Assembly (NCBI GenBank): GCA_963765135.1
Contig: CAVXUX010000002.1
Location: forward strand, 496,001-560,000
Reading direction: 5' to 3'
Length of the DNA stretch: 64,000 nucleotides
From: JACVRW01 sp963765135
Lineage (GTDB): Bacteria; Actinomycetota; Thermoleophilia; Solirubrobacterales; Thermoleophilaceae
Part shown: positions 52,087-61,038 of the stretch, piece by piece
Numbering within the stretch: position 1 is the stretch's first letter
Layout of the letters: the number at the start of each line of letters is the position of its first letter
Position numbers and translations under genes: made by a program
The notes under the pieces: model-generated
What the model saw: only the letters and a program-made list of their open reading frames with translations
Database searches by the model: none
What the model was told of the DNA's origin: nothing

Positions 52087-52516
52087 TCGCTTCACACGCC
52101 AAATCTCGGCCCGTGGAGTGGCGCACGGGCATCCGAGGGGCAGCGATGGGGAAGCGCTGAATCCGCTGGAAGCCGCTGGGGACCGGTGACGACTTCCCCA
52201 AGGACTTCCCCAAGGACGGCTCGTCGCGTGGATCGCCTGCGGGAGGTACCGATCCCTCCCGCTACCGCTTGTCGTCCAAAGCAGAAGTCGCGACTCGTCG
52301 CCGCTCGGTGCTGCTGTCACGCGAGAGCGTCACTCCAAAAGGCGGTCGCATCGGCCAGCGCTTGTCGTCCAAGGGCTACTCCGACAGCCCCGGGGGCTTC
52401 GAGGGCTTCGGTGCGGTCGGCGAAGATATGGGCGCGGCGGATCTTCCCGTGTTCGAGGTCGTAGACGCCGTGCGCGCCGCAACTCTGCGCGGTGTGCGGT
52501 GATTCATCGGGTGGTC
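52087..52516. other. tRNA-flanking debris region
   Basis: No intact gene in about 430 nt downstream of the tRNA. It holds a tandem pair of the 12-mer gacttccccaag (52191-52214), two copies of cgcttgtcgtccaa (52266 and 52359) and a SnoaL remnant on the minus strand. This is the sort of scar seen beside tRNAs, but no integrase is visible. Confidence 0.5.
52376..52490 (-). pseudogene. C-terminal remnant of a SnoaL-like gene
   Basis: The minus strand reads YDLEHGKIRRAHIFADRTEALEA, then, after a one-base shift in a cccccgggg run, GLSE and stop. This matches the C-terminal strand-helix end of SnoaL-like proteins; the window's own copy at 12700-13095 also ends EALEAVGLSE. The N-terminal two thirds are absent. 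Confidence 0.65.
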
Positions 52517-53068
52517 ATGCGTTGGTCACCGGCAATCGCGGTGGCGGTGTTGGCGGCACTGGTAGCGGTCGGGCACGTCGCGGCCGCGGACGGCGCCCGC
52601 GAGGAGGCAACGCCACGCGCGCAGCGAGTGGGCTGCGACAGAGCCGTCGGGACGTTCGGTCGGCGCGAGGTCTTCATCGGCACCGTGGGCGCGGTGAGGG
52701 CGGTGCTGAACTACGCCGATCCTGATGGCCTCGAGCCGTTCCGCAACCCCGACGGCCCGGGCTACGGCTTCAAGGCGCCGCTCGCCGTGCGCCGCGGCAA
52801 GGTCGTCACGATCGCGATCGCCCGCCCCGACCGTGACTGGGCCGGCATCAGCATCGACGGCCGCCGCCCTGCCGACCGGTGGCTGTTCACCGCTTGCCCC
52901 CGCCCGGCGCCGCGCTCGGTGGATCCGTACGAGCGGCACTGGTCCTCGTGGGCCGGCGGCTTCGCCGTCAAGCGGCTCGGTTGCGTTCACGTCGTGGCCC
53001 GCGAGCGGGGCAAGCGGCGCATCCACCGGGCGACGCTGTCGTTCGGCATGCGCGACGCCTGCGACTGA
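52517..53068 (+). CDS. Secreted protein, function unknown
   Basis: A 183-residue protein with a signal peptide (MRWSPAIAVAVLAALVAVGHVAAA) and a beta-rich domain holding four Cys (GCDRAV, TACPRP, GCVHVV, RDACD) that could form two disulfides. ATG 52517 is preferred; a GTG six codons earlier is possible. Family not recognised. Probably folded in the exoplasm. Confidence 0.68.
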   Translation: MRWSPAIAVAVLAALVAVGHVAAADGAREEATPRAQRVGCDRAVGTFGRREVFIGTVGAVRAVLNYADPDGLEPFRNPDGPGYGFKAPLAVRRGKVVTIAIARPDRDWAGISIDGRRPADRWLFTACPRPAPRSVDPYERHWSSWAGGFAVKRLGCVHVVARERGKRRIHRATLSFGMRDACD

Positions 53069-53163
53069 CCCTTCGCGCGGCGCCCCCCAGCGCCACTAGG
53101 GTCGCCCGATGACCGAAGCGGCCTCGCCGCGGTCGCCGCCGTGGCGGGGACCATCGGGCTCGC

Positions 53164-53362
53164 CTATGCGAGCCAGGCGAGGTGGGGTCGGGGAGCTCGC
53201 CGGAGGCGCGCAGGGCGTCGCTGCGAGCGCGCCACTCATCCGCGAGCGCGGGCATCGCTCGAGCAGGAAGTCGTAGAAGGCGGCCGCCTCCAGCAGGCGC
53301 CTCCGGCGCGCCGGCGGCGCGTCGCTCAGAACCTCGAGACCGTGGCGCACGATCGCCAGCAT
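53164..53362 (-). pseudogene. Possible small broken gene downstream of the LuxR regulator
   Basis: The minus strand from ATG 53362 reads MLAIVRHGLEVLSDAPPARR, then EAAAFYDFLLERCP, which looks like real coding. After a missing base near 53248 the continuation LADEWRARSDALRASGELPDP is in another frame. The end is unclear. Function unknown; the call is tentative. Confidence 0.35.
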
Positions 53363-53390
53363 GGCGCCGTACTCGTCGGGCGGCGAGCGA

Positions 53391-56282
53391 CTAGGCGGAA
53401 GCGGGCGCCGGGCTCGGTGCGGGAGTCAGGAGGGCCTTGTCGAGCTGCGCGCGGGAGCTGATCTCGAGCTTGCGATAGGCGTGGCTCAGGTGCACCTCGA
53501 CCGTCTTGATCGTGACGAAGAGCGTTTGCGCGATCTCCTTGTTGCTCATCCCTTCGGCTGCGAGCTGTGCCACGCGCCGCTCGCTCGCGGTGAGCGCGTC
53601 GAGCCCTGTCTGGATGACCTTTCGCGGCCTCGCGCCGGTGGCGGCGATCTCTTCGTTCGCCCGCCCGGCGAGCCCGAGCGCTCCGACCCGTCCCGCGAGG
53701 TCGACGCCCTCCCGGAGCCGCTCGCGCGCCTCGGTCCGCCGGTTGGCGCGGCGGAGCGCAGCGCCGAGGTCGACGAGGGCGCGGGCGTGCTCGAGCCGAG
53801 CCTCTGAGCCGGCGAGCAGCTCGACCGCCTCCCGCAGCAGCCCGATTCCCGGCGTGCCGCCCTCGACCAGACCGAGCACGCGCAGGGAGGCGCCGATGGT
53901 GTGCGGGTCACCCCAACGTCGAGCGAGCGCGAGCTCCTCGTCGGCGAGCGCACGCGCTTCGTCGTTCCGGTCGAGAAGTCGAAGGCCTTCAGCGGCCCAG
54001 CTGCGCCAGGGCACGCCGCTTGGATTGTCGAGGGGGAACAGCCGAACGGTCTCGCCGACCTGGAGCAGCTCCTCGACTCCCCGCTCGGGGCTTCCGGTCT
54101 CGATGCGCAGACGGCCGCGGCTGAGCCGAAAGTGGACGAGGTGGAGCTGGTCGAGCGGGAGCTGCTCCGGGAAGTCACCCTGGTCGATGACTCGCGCCGC
54201 CTCGTCCGCCTCCCCCTGCTCCAGCAGCGCATGCGCCAGGAAGCCAATGTTGTACGGCCAGGCGACGAGCATGCCGTGCGCGACGCTGAGATCGATCGCC
54301 TCCCGCAGATCCGCGACCGCCGCTCGAAGATCGCCGCGATCCGTCTGACACTGGCCGCGCCACATCAACATGTACGCGACGTTGAAGACGTCGCCGCGCC
54401 GGCGAGCCTGAGCGACCGCCTGGTCGAAGATGGAAACCGCTTCGTCGAGCAACCCCGACCGCGGGGAGCACCATCACCGCGTAATAGAACGCGATCGAGC
54501 CGCTCGCCAACAGGTTCCCCGGCGCGAGCGCCCGCCGGGCGAGGTCGATTGCAAGCTCGCGATGCAGCCCCAGCCGGTACTCGTAGTGCGCCATCGTCGC
54601 GAGCAGGATCTCGCTGCCGAGGCCTCCATGAAGCGCATCCAGGTCGAGCTCGCCGATCGCTGCCTCGGCGATCGGAATGGTCTGCGGGTCCAACCACGCC
54701 GAGCTGATCAGCTCCGCCAGGAGCAGCTCGTGGAGGTCCGGATCGCGCTCCCGATCGACCTCGTCAAGCGCCTGCTGGAAGACTGCAAGGGCATCCGCGA
54801 TCCGGTCCGTGAACCAGAGCGCGCGGCCCAGCTCGAGCGCGACCGCGCAGCGCCGCGACCGGTCGGCGAGGAGCTCGAGACCGGCGCGCAGGTGGTCGGC
54901 CGCGGCCGGGCCGTTCGTCCGCCGCTCCGCAAAGCCGAGCTCGACGAGCACCTCCGCCCGCGCAGCCGGATCAATCTGCTCGGCGAGCGCGCGGGTGAGA
55001 TATCCGACCGCGGCCTCGGCCGCGCCCTGGGCGAGTGAGCGCTCGGCCGCCTGGCGGAGCGTCGAGACGACGAACGAGTCGGCCTGTGGGGCGACGCGGA
55101 GCAGGTGCCCCGCCGCACTCTCCGGCTGCGCGCCGGCCTCGAGCAGCAGCTCGCGGCCGAGCGGTGCGCGGCGTCTCGTTCGACCACGTCGAGCGTCTCG
55201 TAGACGGCGCTGCGGACGACGGGGTGGAAGAACTCGAGCGGATCCTCGCGCCGGAGGAGGTCAAGCCGAACGAGCGCGGCGGCGGCCGGACCAAGCTCGC
55301 TTGCTTCCACGCCGGCGAGAGCGGCCGCGTGGCGCAGCTCGGTCCCGTCGCCGAGGATCGAGGCCGCGCGGAGGAGGGCAAGCGCCTCCGGCTGCAGGCG
55401 AGCGAGGCGAAGCCCGACGGCGCGAGAAACGCCCTGCGCTCCGATTTCCAGCAGACGGGGCACCTGCTCGGCGGTCGGGCTGGTTCCCTCCCGCGCAACC
55501 GCGTCGAGCACCGCGCCCACGAGGAGCGGATTTCCGCCGGTCGCCGTTTCGAGGGCGGCGCAGAAGGCGTCGTCCGGCTCCAGACCGTGCAACTCGCGCG
55601 CGAGCACGGCGATCGAGGCACGCCCGAGCGGTTCGGGGCGAATCGCGGCGGCCTCCGGATCGGCGATGAGCTCTGCGACAAGGGTGGGATCGCGGCCCTC
55701 TCCCTCAGGCGGCCGCGTCGCCGCGGCGACGAGAAGAGGCACTCCCTCGAGCCTTCGCGTCAGGTAGAGGAGCCAGCGCAGGGAGGGGGTGTCCGCCCAG
55801 TGCAGGTCGTCGATCGCAAGCAGCGTCGGCTGTTGAAAGGCCACGTTGGCCGCGAGCCAGTAAAGGCCGTGGAGGATCGCGAAGGAGCCCTCTGCGGGCG
55901 CGTCCTGAGAAGCGGCGAGCTGCGAGGCTCCGAAGAGCGGTTCGACGAGCGCGGCAGGCCCCGAGAGCAGCTCCGCGCGGAGATCCGGAGAGGCGGACGC
56001 GAGCAGCGGCTCGAACAGCTGACGAACGATCCCATAGGCAAACTCGCCCTCGAACTCACCGCCGCGGGCGGCGAGCACCCGCATCCCCGCCGAGCCGGCA
56101 ATCGCGCGCGCCTCGGCGAGCAGGCGGGTCTTGCCGATGCCGGCACTTCCCTCGATGACGGCGAACCGCCCACCGCCGTTCCGTGCCGCGTCGCCCAGTG
56201 CCTGCAGCGCCGCGACCTGGGCTTCGCGCTCCAAGAGCAAGATGGTGCTTCCGCCCGAAGGAAGGACACTCGCCGGCGGCAT
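53391..56282 (-). CDS. Large LuxR-family ATPase regulator (two frameshifts)
   Basis: Three frames join into one protein of about 964 residues. N-terminal AAA+/NACHT-like ATPase: GSAGIGKTRLL at about 45-55, LLAIDDLHWAD. Central TPR-like helices. C-terminal LuxR HTH (LTASERRVAQLAAEGMSNKEIAQTLFVTIKTVEVHL, in part). Shifts lie near 55162 (one base missing) and 54455 (one extra in a CCCC run). Such LAL regulators activate nearby genes; here the divergent VOC-MFS-RibD-SDR genes are candidates. Confidence 0.82.
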
Positions 56283-56594
56283 CACGACCAATCCGTAGAA
56301 GGCTCCGAACCGACAGTTTAGGGGCGCGTTTGGGGTCGGCCCCGACGCGAGGCGCACCGTCCGCGCGCAGTCTCTACGACGAGATGAACGCGTGTCCGCG
56401 CCGCACACGACAGGTCGAGGTCTCCCACGTCGCTGAAGTCACCGAGCGCGCCCGCCGATTTGGGGCAGGCGTTCTCCTCGCCCCGCGTGAGGGCCCAGCA
56501 GGCTGGCGCAGCGTCGTCGCCGTGGCCCGGGGGGTGCGCTCGCGTTCTGGCAGGCCAAGACGCCGGCTACCGACAGCTCCGACCTCGGGCTTCG
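56283..56594. other. Divergent control region and VOC remnant
   Basis: About 310 nt between the LuxR-family gene and the MFS gene. The first 100 nt hold no gene and should carry the divergent promoters; the sequence ccgacagtttaggggcgcg is comparatively AT-rich. The rest is the VOC fragment. Confidence 0.4.
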
Positions 56595-56598
56595 ATGA
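56380..56598 (+). pseudogene. VOC/glyoxalase-fold gene remnant, 3' end
   Basis: In one frame AEVTERARRFGAGVLLAPREG, then, after a missing base in ggcccgggggg near 56530, GGALAFWQAKTPATDSSDLG and stop. This is the C-terminal betaalphabeta module of a vicinal-oxygen-chelate protein. The 5' part is missing. Its TGA overlaps the MFS ATG (ATGA), so it was once the upstream operon gene. Confidence 0.6.
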
Positions 56599-58081
56599 AC
56601 CCGCAACCGATAGGAGGCGTAGTGCCGGAGACCGAACCCGATCCGCGTCGCTGGTGGGCGCTCGCGCTCCTCTGCGGCGCCTTTTTCATGGTGATCCTCG
56701 ACGCCACGATCGTGCTCGTGGCGCTGCCCTCGATCCGGGCGGACCTCGGCTTCTCGGAGCAAGGCCTGCAGTGGGTGCTGAGCGCCTACGCGCTCACCTT
56801 CGGCGGCCTGCTGTTGCTCGGAGGACGGGCGGCCGACCTGCTCGGGCGCCGTCGCGCTGTTCATCGCCGGTGTCCTGTTGTTCACGGCCGCGTCGCTCAT
56901 GTGCGGGCTCGCCTGGTCGCCGGCGGCGCTGCTTGCGGCCCGCGTGGTGCAGGGCGTCGGCGCCGCGATCATGACCCCGACCGCCCTCTCGATCATCTCC
57001 ACGACCTTTCCCGAGGGCCCCGAGCGGAACAAGGCGCTCGGGATCTGGGGCGCGCTCGGCGGCATCGGCGCCACCGCGGCGTGGCTGATCGGCGGCCCGC
57101 TCGTCGACGGCCCCGGCTGGGAGTGGATCTTCTTCATCAACATCCCCCTCGGCCTGGCCGCGCTCGCGCTGTCGCCCCCGCTGCTGCGCGAGAGCCGGGC
57201 CGCGCTGACGCGGCGAAGCTACGACCCCGCCGGGGCGCTCACGATCACCGGTGCGCTCGTTCTGCTCGTCTACGCGCTCGTCGAGGCGCCGGACGTCGGC
57301 TGGGGCGATGCCCAACGATCCTCCTGTTCGCCGGCTCGGCTGTGCTCCTTGCTGCCTTCGCGCTGATCGAGTCGCGCCACCGCGCGCCGCTCGTGCCGCT
57401 CCGCTTCCTCCGCTCGCGCACGCTCGTCGGGGCCAACCTCGTGATGCTCCTCGTCGGCGCCGTCGCGGTCGGCATGCCGTTCGTCCTCACGCTCTACGCG
57501 CAGCAGGTGCTCGGCTACTCGGCCGTCGAGTTCGGGCTCGGCTCGGTCGTGCTCGCGGTTGCGGTCACGATCGGCGCGATCGTCGCTCAGGCCGCGGTCC
57601 TCAAGGTCGGCTTCCGGCCGGTCGCCGCAACGGGCATGGCGCTGATGGGCGCGGGGTCGCTCCTGCTCACGCAGGTCTCCGTGGGCGGCAGCTACTTCGG
57701 AGACATCTTCTTCGGGCTGCTCGTCGTCGGTCCTGGGATCGGCCTCGCCTTCGTGACCGCCACGGTCGCGGCGCTCGCGGGCGTCGCCGAGCACGAGTCC
57801 GGGCTCGCCTCTGGCCTCAGCAACACCGCCCTCCAGATCGGCGGAGCGCTCGGCGTCGCCATCGTCACGACGGTCGCCGTCTCCCGCTCCCAGGACTACC
57901 TGGCGGCGAACGAAGGCGCGAATCCGCTCGTCGTGCTGAACGAGGGCTTCCAGTCCGCCTTCCTGGCCGTCGTCGTGCTGGCCGGGATCGGCATGGCGCT
58001 GGCGCTCCTGCTCCCCGGCCGCCCGCGGAAAGCGCGCCGCAGCACCTGGAGCCGGCACCGGCGACCAGTGCCGGTGACTGA
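56595..58081 (+). CDS. DHA2-type MFS drug/proton antiporter (three frameshifts)
   Basis: Segments in three frames give one MFS transporter of about 495 residues with 14 helices: WWALALLCGAFFMVILDATIV (TM1), motif A as GRAADLLGRR, the antiporter motif ARVVQGVGAAIMTP, and a C-terminal half ending PAPATSAGD. Shifts: extra base near 56855, missing base near 57314, missing base near 58034. EmrB/QacA-like efflux is likely. Without repair the protein ends early and the last frame runs on into the RibD gene. Confidence 0.82.
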
Positions 58082-58095
58082 GGAGAGGACAACCA

Positions 58096-58146
58096 ATGAG
58101 CGAGCACACGCATTCTCACCACACACGCCGCCCGCGGCGGCGGTAG
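58096..58146 (+). CDS. Possible 16-residue His/Arg peptide
   Basis: ATG 58096, preceded by aggagaggac at good spacing, encodes MSEHTHSHHTRRPRRR then TAG. It sits between the MFS stop and the RibD SD. It could be a leader peptide or a truncated remnant; no experiment or homologue is known to me. Confidence 0.3.
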   Translation: MSEHTHSHHTRRPRRR

Positions 58147-58175
58147 CTGACAGCACCAACGAAAGGAGAACCGAA

Positions 58176-58848
58176 ATGGGAAAGATCATCATCAGCGACA
58201 ACGTCTCGCTCGACGGAGTCATCCAGGACCCGGCCGGTGACGAGGGCTTCACGCGCGGCGGCTGGGTCGGTCGGATCGCGGCCCTCCCAGAGCTGGCCAA
58301 GGTCGCGCTCGACGAGGCGCTGGGCGCCGAGGCGCTGCTGCTGGGTCGGCGGAGCTACGAGTGGCTCGCCGCGCGGTGGCCATCCCGGAGTGGCGAGTTG
58401 GCGGACAGGTTGAACAGCCTGCCCAAGTACGTCGTGTCCTCGACCCTCGAGGATCCCGACTGGAACAACTCGACGGTACTCAAGGGCGACGTGGTCAACG
58501 AGGTCTCGAAGCTGAAGCACGAGCTCGACGGGGAAATCAATCGTCCCCGCCAGCTTCCAGCTCGTGCGCACGCTGATCGAGCACGACCTCGTCGACGAGC
58601 TGCGGCTGAAGATCTTCCCGGTCGTGCTCGGCGCCGGCGCGCGCCTCTTCGGCGAGACCAGCGACAAGAAACCCATGCGCCTCGTCGACACCCAGACCCT
58701 CGGTGACGGCATCGCCATCCTCACCTACGAGCGCGTCCGAGACGCCGAGCGGGCCTCGGACGGCGCCAGCCTTCACGACAAGCGCGCGGCCGCTCTCCAC
58801 CGGGCGGGCATCCGGGAGACCGCCGAGCCAGGAGACAGCAAACCATGA
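58176..58848 (+). CDS. RibD C-terminal/dihydrofolate reductase-like protein (frameshifted near 58540)
   Basis: First frame: GKIIISDNVSLDGVIQDP, GAEALLLGRRSYEWLA, YVVSSTLEDPDWNNSTVLKGD. After one extra base in gaaatcaatcg near 58540, the second frame gives FQLVRTLIEHDLVDELRL, PVVLGAGARLFGE. Together about 223 residues of the YwjB/YyaP-like reductase family. Physiological substrate unknown. The SDR ATG overlaps its stop. Confidence 0.85.
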
Positions 58849-59709
58849 GCAGCACCGCAGGGCGCAATCACGAAGGCGGCCCGATCCTGGTCACCGGCGG
58901 TACGGGCACGCTCGGGCGCCTCGTCGTCCCGCGGCTGCAGGCCTCCGGCCGCACGGTGCGGGTGCTCAGCAGGCGCAGTCGCAAGGCGGGCGAGCGCGTC
59001 GACGTCGTGACCGGCGACCTGGCCACGGGCCAGGGGATCCAAGCCGCGGTGGACGGTGCCGAGATCATCGTGCACTGTGCTGGCAGCAGCAAGGGCGACG
59101 AGGACAAGGCGCGGAACCTGGTGGAGGCCGCGTTGCAGGCCGGGGCACCGCACTTGGTGTACATCTCGGTCGTCGGCGCCGACCGGATCCCGGTCGTCAG
59201 CCGCGTCGACCGCGCGCTGTTCGGCTACTTCGCGGCCAAGCTGGCGGCCGAGTCCGTGGTGGCGGAGTCCGGCCTGCCGTGGACGACGCTGCGCGCCACC
59301 CAGTTCCATGACCTGACCCTGACGACGGTGCGCCAGCTGGCCAGGCTGCCCGTCGTGCCGGCCCCGGCCGGGTGGCGGTTCCAGCCGATCGACACCGACG
59401 AAGTGGCTGCGAGGCTCGTTGAGCTCGCACTCGGCGCGCCGGCCGGCCTGGTGCCCGAGATGGCTGGGCCGCGTGTGTACGCGATGACCGAGCTGCTCCG
59501 CGGGTACCTGCGGGCGTCGTGGCAAGCACCGGCCGATCGTGCCGGTCCGGCTCCCGGGCAAGGCCGCCCGCGCGTTCCGCGCCGGCGCGAACCTATCGCC
59601 GGAGCGGGCGGTGGGCCGGCGGACGTGGGAAGAGTTCCTGGCCGAGCGAGTCGGTGATCCCGACCAGCCGCCCGATGCAGCGTCACCCGTCTCTTCCGCG
59701 GCGAGGTGA
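58845..59709 (+). CDS. NmrA/SDR-type NAD(P)-binding protein (frameshifted near 59520)
   Basis: Starts with ILVTGGTGTLGRLVVPRLQ (atypical-SDR GxxGxxG), then HCAGSSKGDEDKARNLVEAA and YISVVGADRIP with the FAAKLAAESVV helix. One extra base near 59520 moves the natural C-terminus (SGKHRPIVPVRLPGKAARAF ... WEEFLAERV) into another frame ending at 59709. Restored length is 287 residues. Probably a quinone or NADPH-binding reductase. Last gene of the operon. Confidence 0.85.
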
Positions 59710-60218
59710 CCACGCACCCCCCTGTTATCTGTTCCGGCCGGGCTTTCGGTGCCCGTCGACCGCGACGTCGCCTCGCGCGAAGCTCTCGAACACGCCGGGC
59801 CGGGCGCTGCAGCCCTCGCTTAGCGATCCGGGTCGAAGCGGTAATCCGCGGCGAGATCGGTCTGCCGGGACGAAACGCAGACGTACTGGCTGACGCATTC
59901 GCCGCATTCGCACGTCGTGTGATTGCGGCAGTCTCGGCCGACGCTCTAGATCACGACTTGCTCGCGTCGATCGACTGACCGGCCGCCGGCGCACAGGGGC
60001 GCCATCGGCCATCGACGCTGTCGGTGAAGCGGTGCGCGAGAGTGAGCGCCGAGCCGACGGCTCTAGCGGGGCGGCGAAGCTGATCGTGGACGTCCCGCGC
60101 GGCGAGTGGGCAAGAGCCCAGCCGTACGGCCAGCCGCACTGTGCGCTGCAGCGATCCGCACTGCGAGACGCCAGCTAGCCACATCTCGGGTGCGCTGGTC
60201 CGGCGCAATCCTTCAGCC
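59710..60218. other. Gene-poor stretch, nothing firm
   Basis: About 510 nt between the SDR and PspC genes. Short frames exist on both strands (for instance a Cys-rich run NHTTCECGECVSQYVCV on the minus strand near 59860-59930) but none has a start, SD and family match. It may hold further debris. Confidence 0.4.
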
Positions 60219-60500
60219 ATGACGCTGAAGAGATCGGAAACCGACCGGGTAATCGCCGGTGTCGCGGGCGGAATCGCGCAGCGGCTCGGCCTCAGCTCGA
60301 CGCTCGTACGTCTGGCATGGGTCGTGTCCGTCCTTTTCGGCGGCTTTGGCGCCCTGGCCTACGTGATCCTCTGGATCGTCCTGCCCAAGGGCACGCCGCA
60401 CATCCCGGCGATCGGAGTTGCCGAGGACCGCTACGCGCGCGGTGAGATCACCGCCGCGGAGCTCGAGCGGATCCGGGGCGACCTGCAGGTGGCGCCATGA
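60219..60500 (+). CDS. PspC-domain membrane protein with SHOCT tail
   Basis: A 93-residue protein. PspC domain: RSETDRVIAGVAGGIAQRLG, then one helix (LVRLAWVVSVLFGGFGALAYVILWIVLP). The tail DRYARGEITAAELERI is a SHOCT-like motif. PspC proteins act in envelope stress. ATG 60219 is chosen; frame upstream is unsupported. The next gene overlaps (ATGA). Confidence 0.9.
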   Translation: MTLKRSETDRVIAGVAGGIAQRLGLSSTLVRLAWVVSVLFGGFGALAYVILWIVLPKGTPHIPAIGVAEDRYARGEITAAELERIRGDLQVAP

Positions 60501-60760
60501 CGGCCGTCCTTCTCGCTCCCATTGGTGGGCTGGCGATCGTTTGGGGGTTCATGGGGATCGCCTTCTGGATCCTGCTGATCGCGCTCATCGTGCTCCTGGT
60601 CCGGGGGACGCGGCCGTCCGCCCGCGATTCTGGAGGACCGGCCGCGCGCCTGTTGGAAGAGCGCTACGCGCGTGGCGAAATAACCCGCGATGACTTCCTC
60701 GAACGCCGGGCCGTGCTCGGTGGCAGTTCACCCGGCGGACCGGGCGACGACCCCCGATAG
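60497..60760 (+). CDS. Small SHOCT-domain membrane protein
   Basis: An 87-residue protein: two hydrophobic stretches (about 5-40), then LLEERYARGEITRDDFLERRAVL, a canonical SHOCT motif. SHOCT domains occur in oligomeric membrane proteins of unknown role. Coupled to the PspC gene by a 4-nt overlap, suggesting a joint envelope function. Confidence 0.88.
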   Translation: MTAVLLAPIGGLAIVWGFMGIAFWILLIALIVLLVRGTRPSARDSGGPAARLLEERYARGEITRDDFLERRAVLGGSSPGGPGDDPR

Positions 60761-61038
60761 GCGCACGCCTACGCGAAGCGGGAAGTGGCGTTGGCGAGCC
60801 TTGTGTCCTTGGTAATCGTCGGGCGCGACTGACATGGACGACCTTCGACGCGTCGGCGCCCGGGAAGACCGAGGGAAGAGCGGTCGCGGCGATGATCGGG
60901 AAACGCCTTGCTCTCATCGGTCCGCCCCTCGGGAGTCTCGACCGCGCCAAGCCCCGGCATGCGGCATCGGGGCTAGCACCGAATCCGCTTAGGTGGCAGT
61001 GCTGTTGCGGTCGGGCCTCCGCGTGGGACGATGGTCTC

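Noticed and set aside
58082..58175. Apparent MFS-RibD fusion, since the last MFS frame has no stop before the RibD gene
   Set aside because: A natural MFS end (PAPATSAGD then TGA at 58081) exists one base out of frame, and RibD has its own SD and ATG.
59820..59960. Minus-strand Cys-rich run NHTTCECGECVSQYVCV
   Set aside because: No start codon after the preceding in-frame TAG and no SD; may be chance or debris.
59706..59978. 90-codon frame after the SDR gene
   Set aside because: Arg-rich first half without homology, weak start; probably not a gene.
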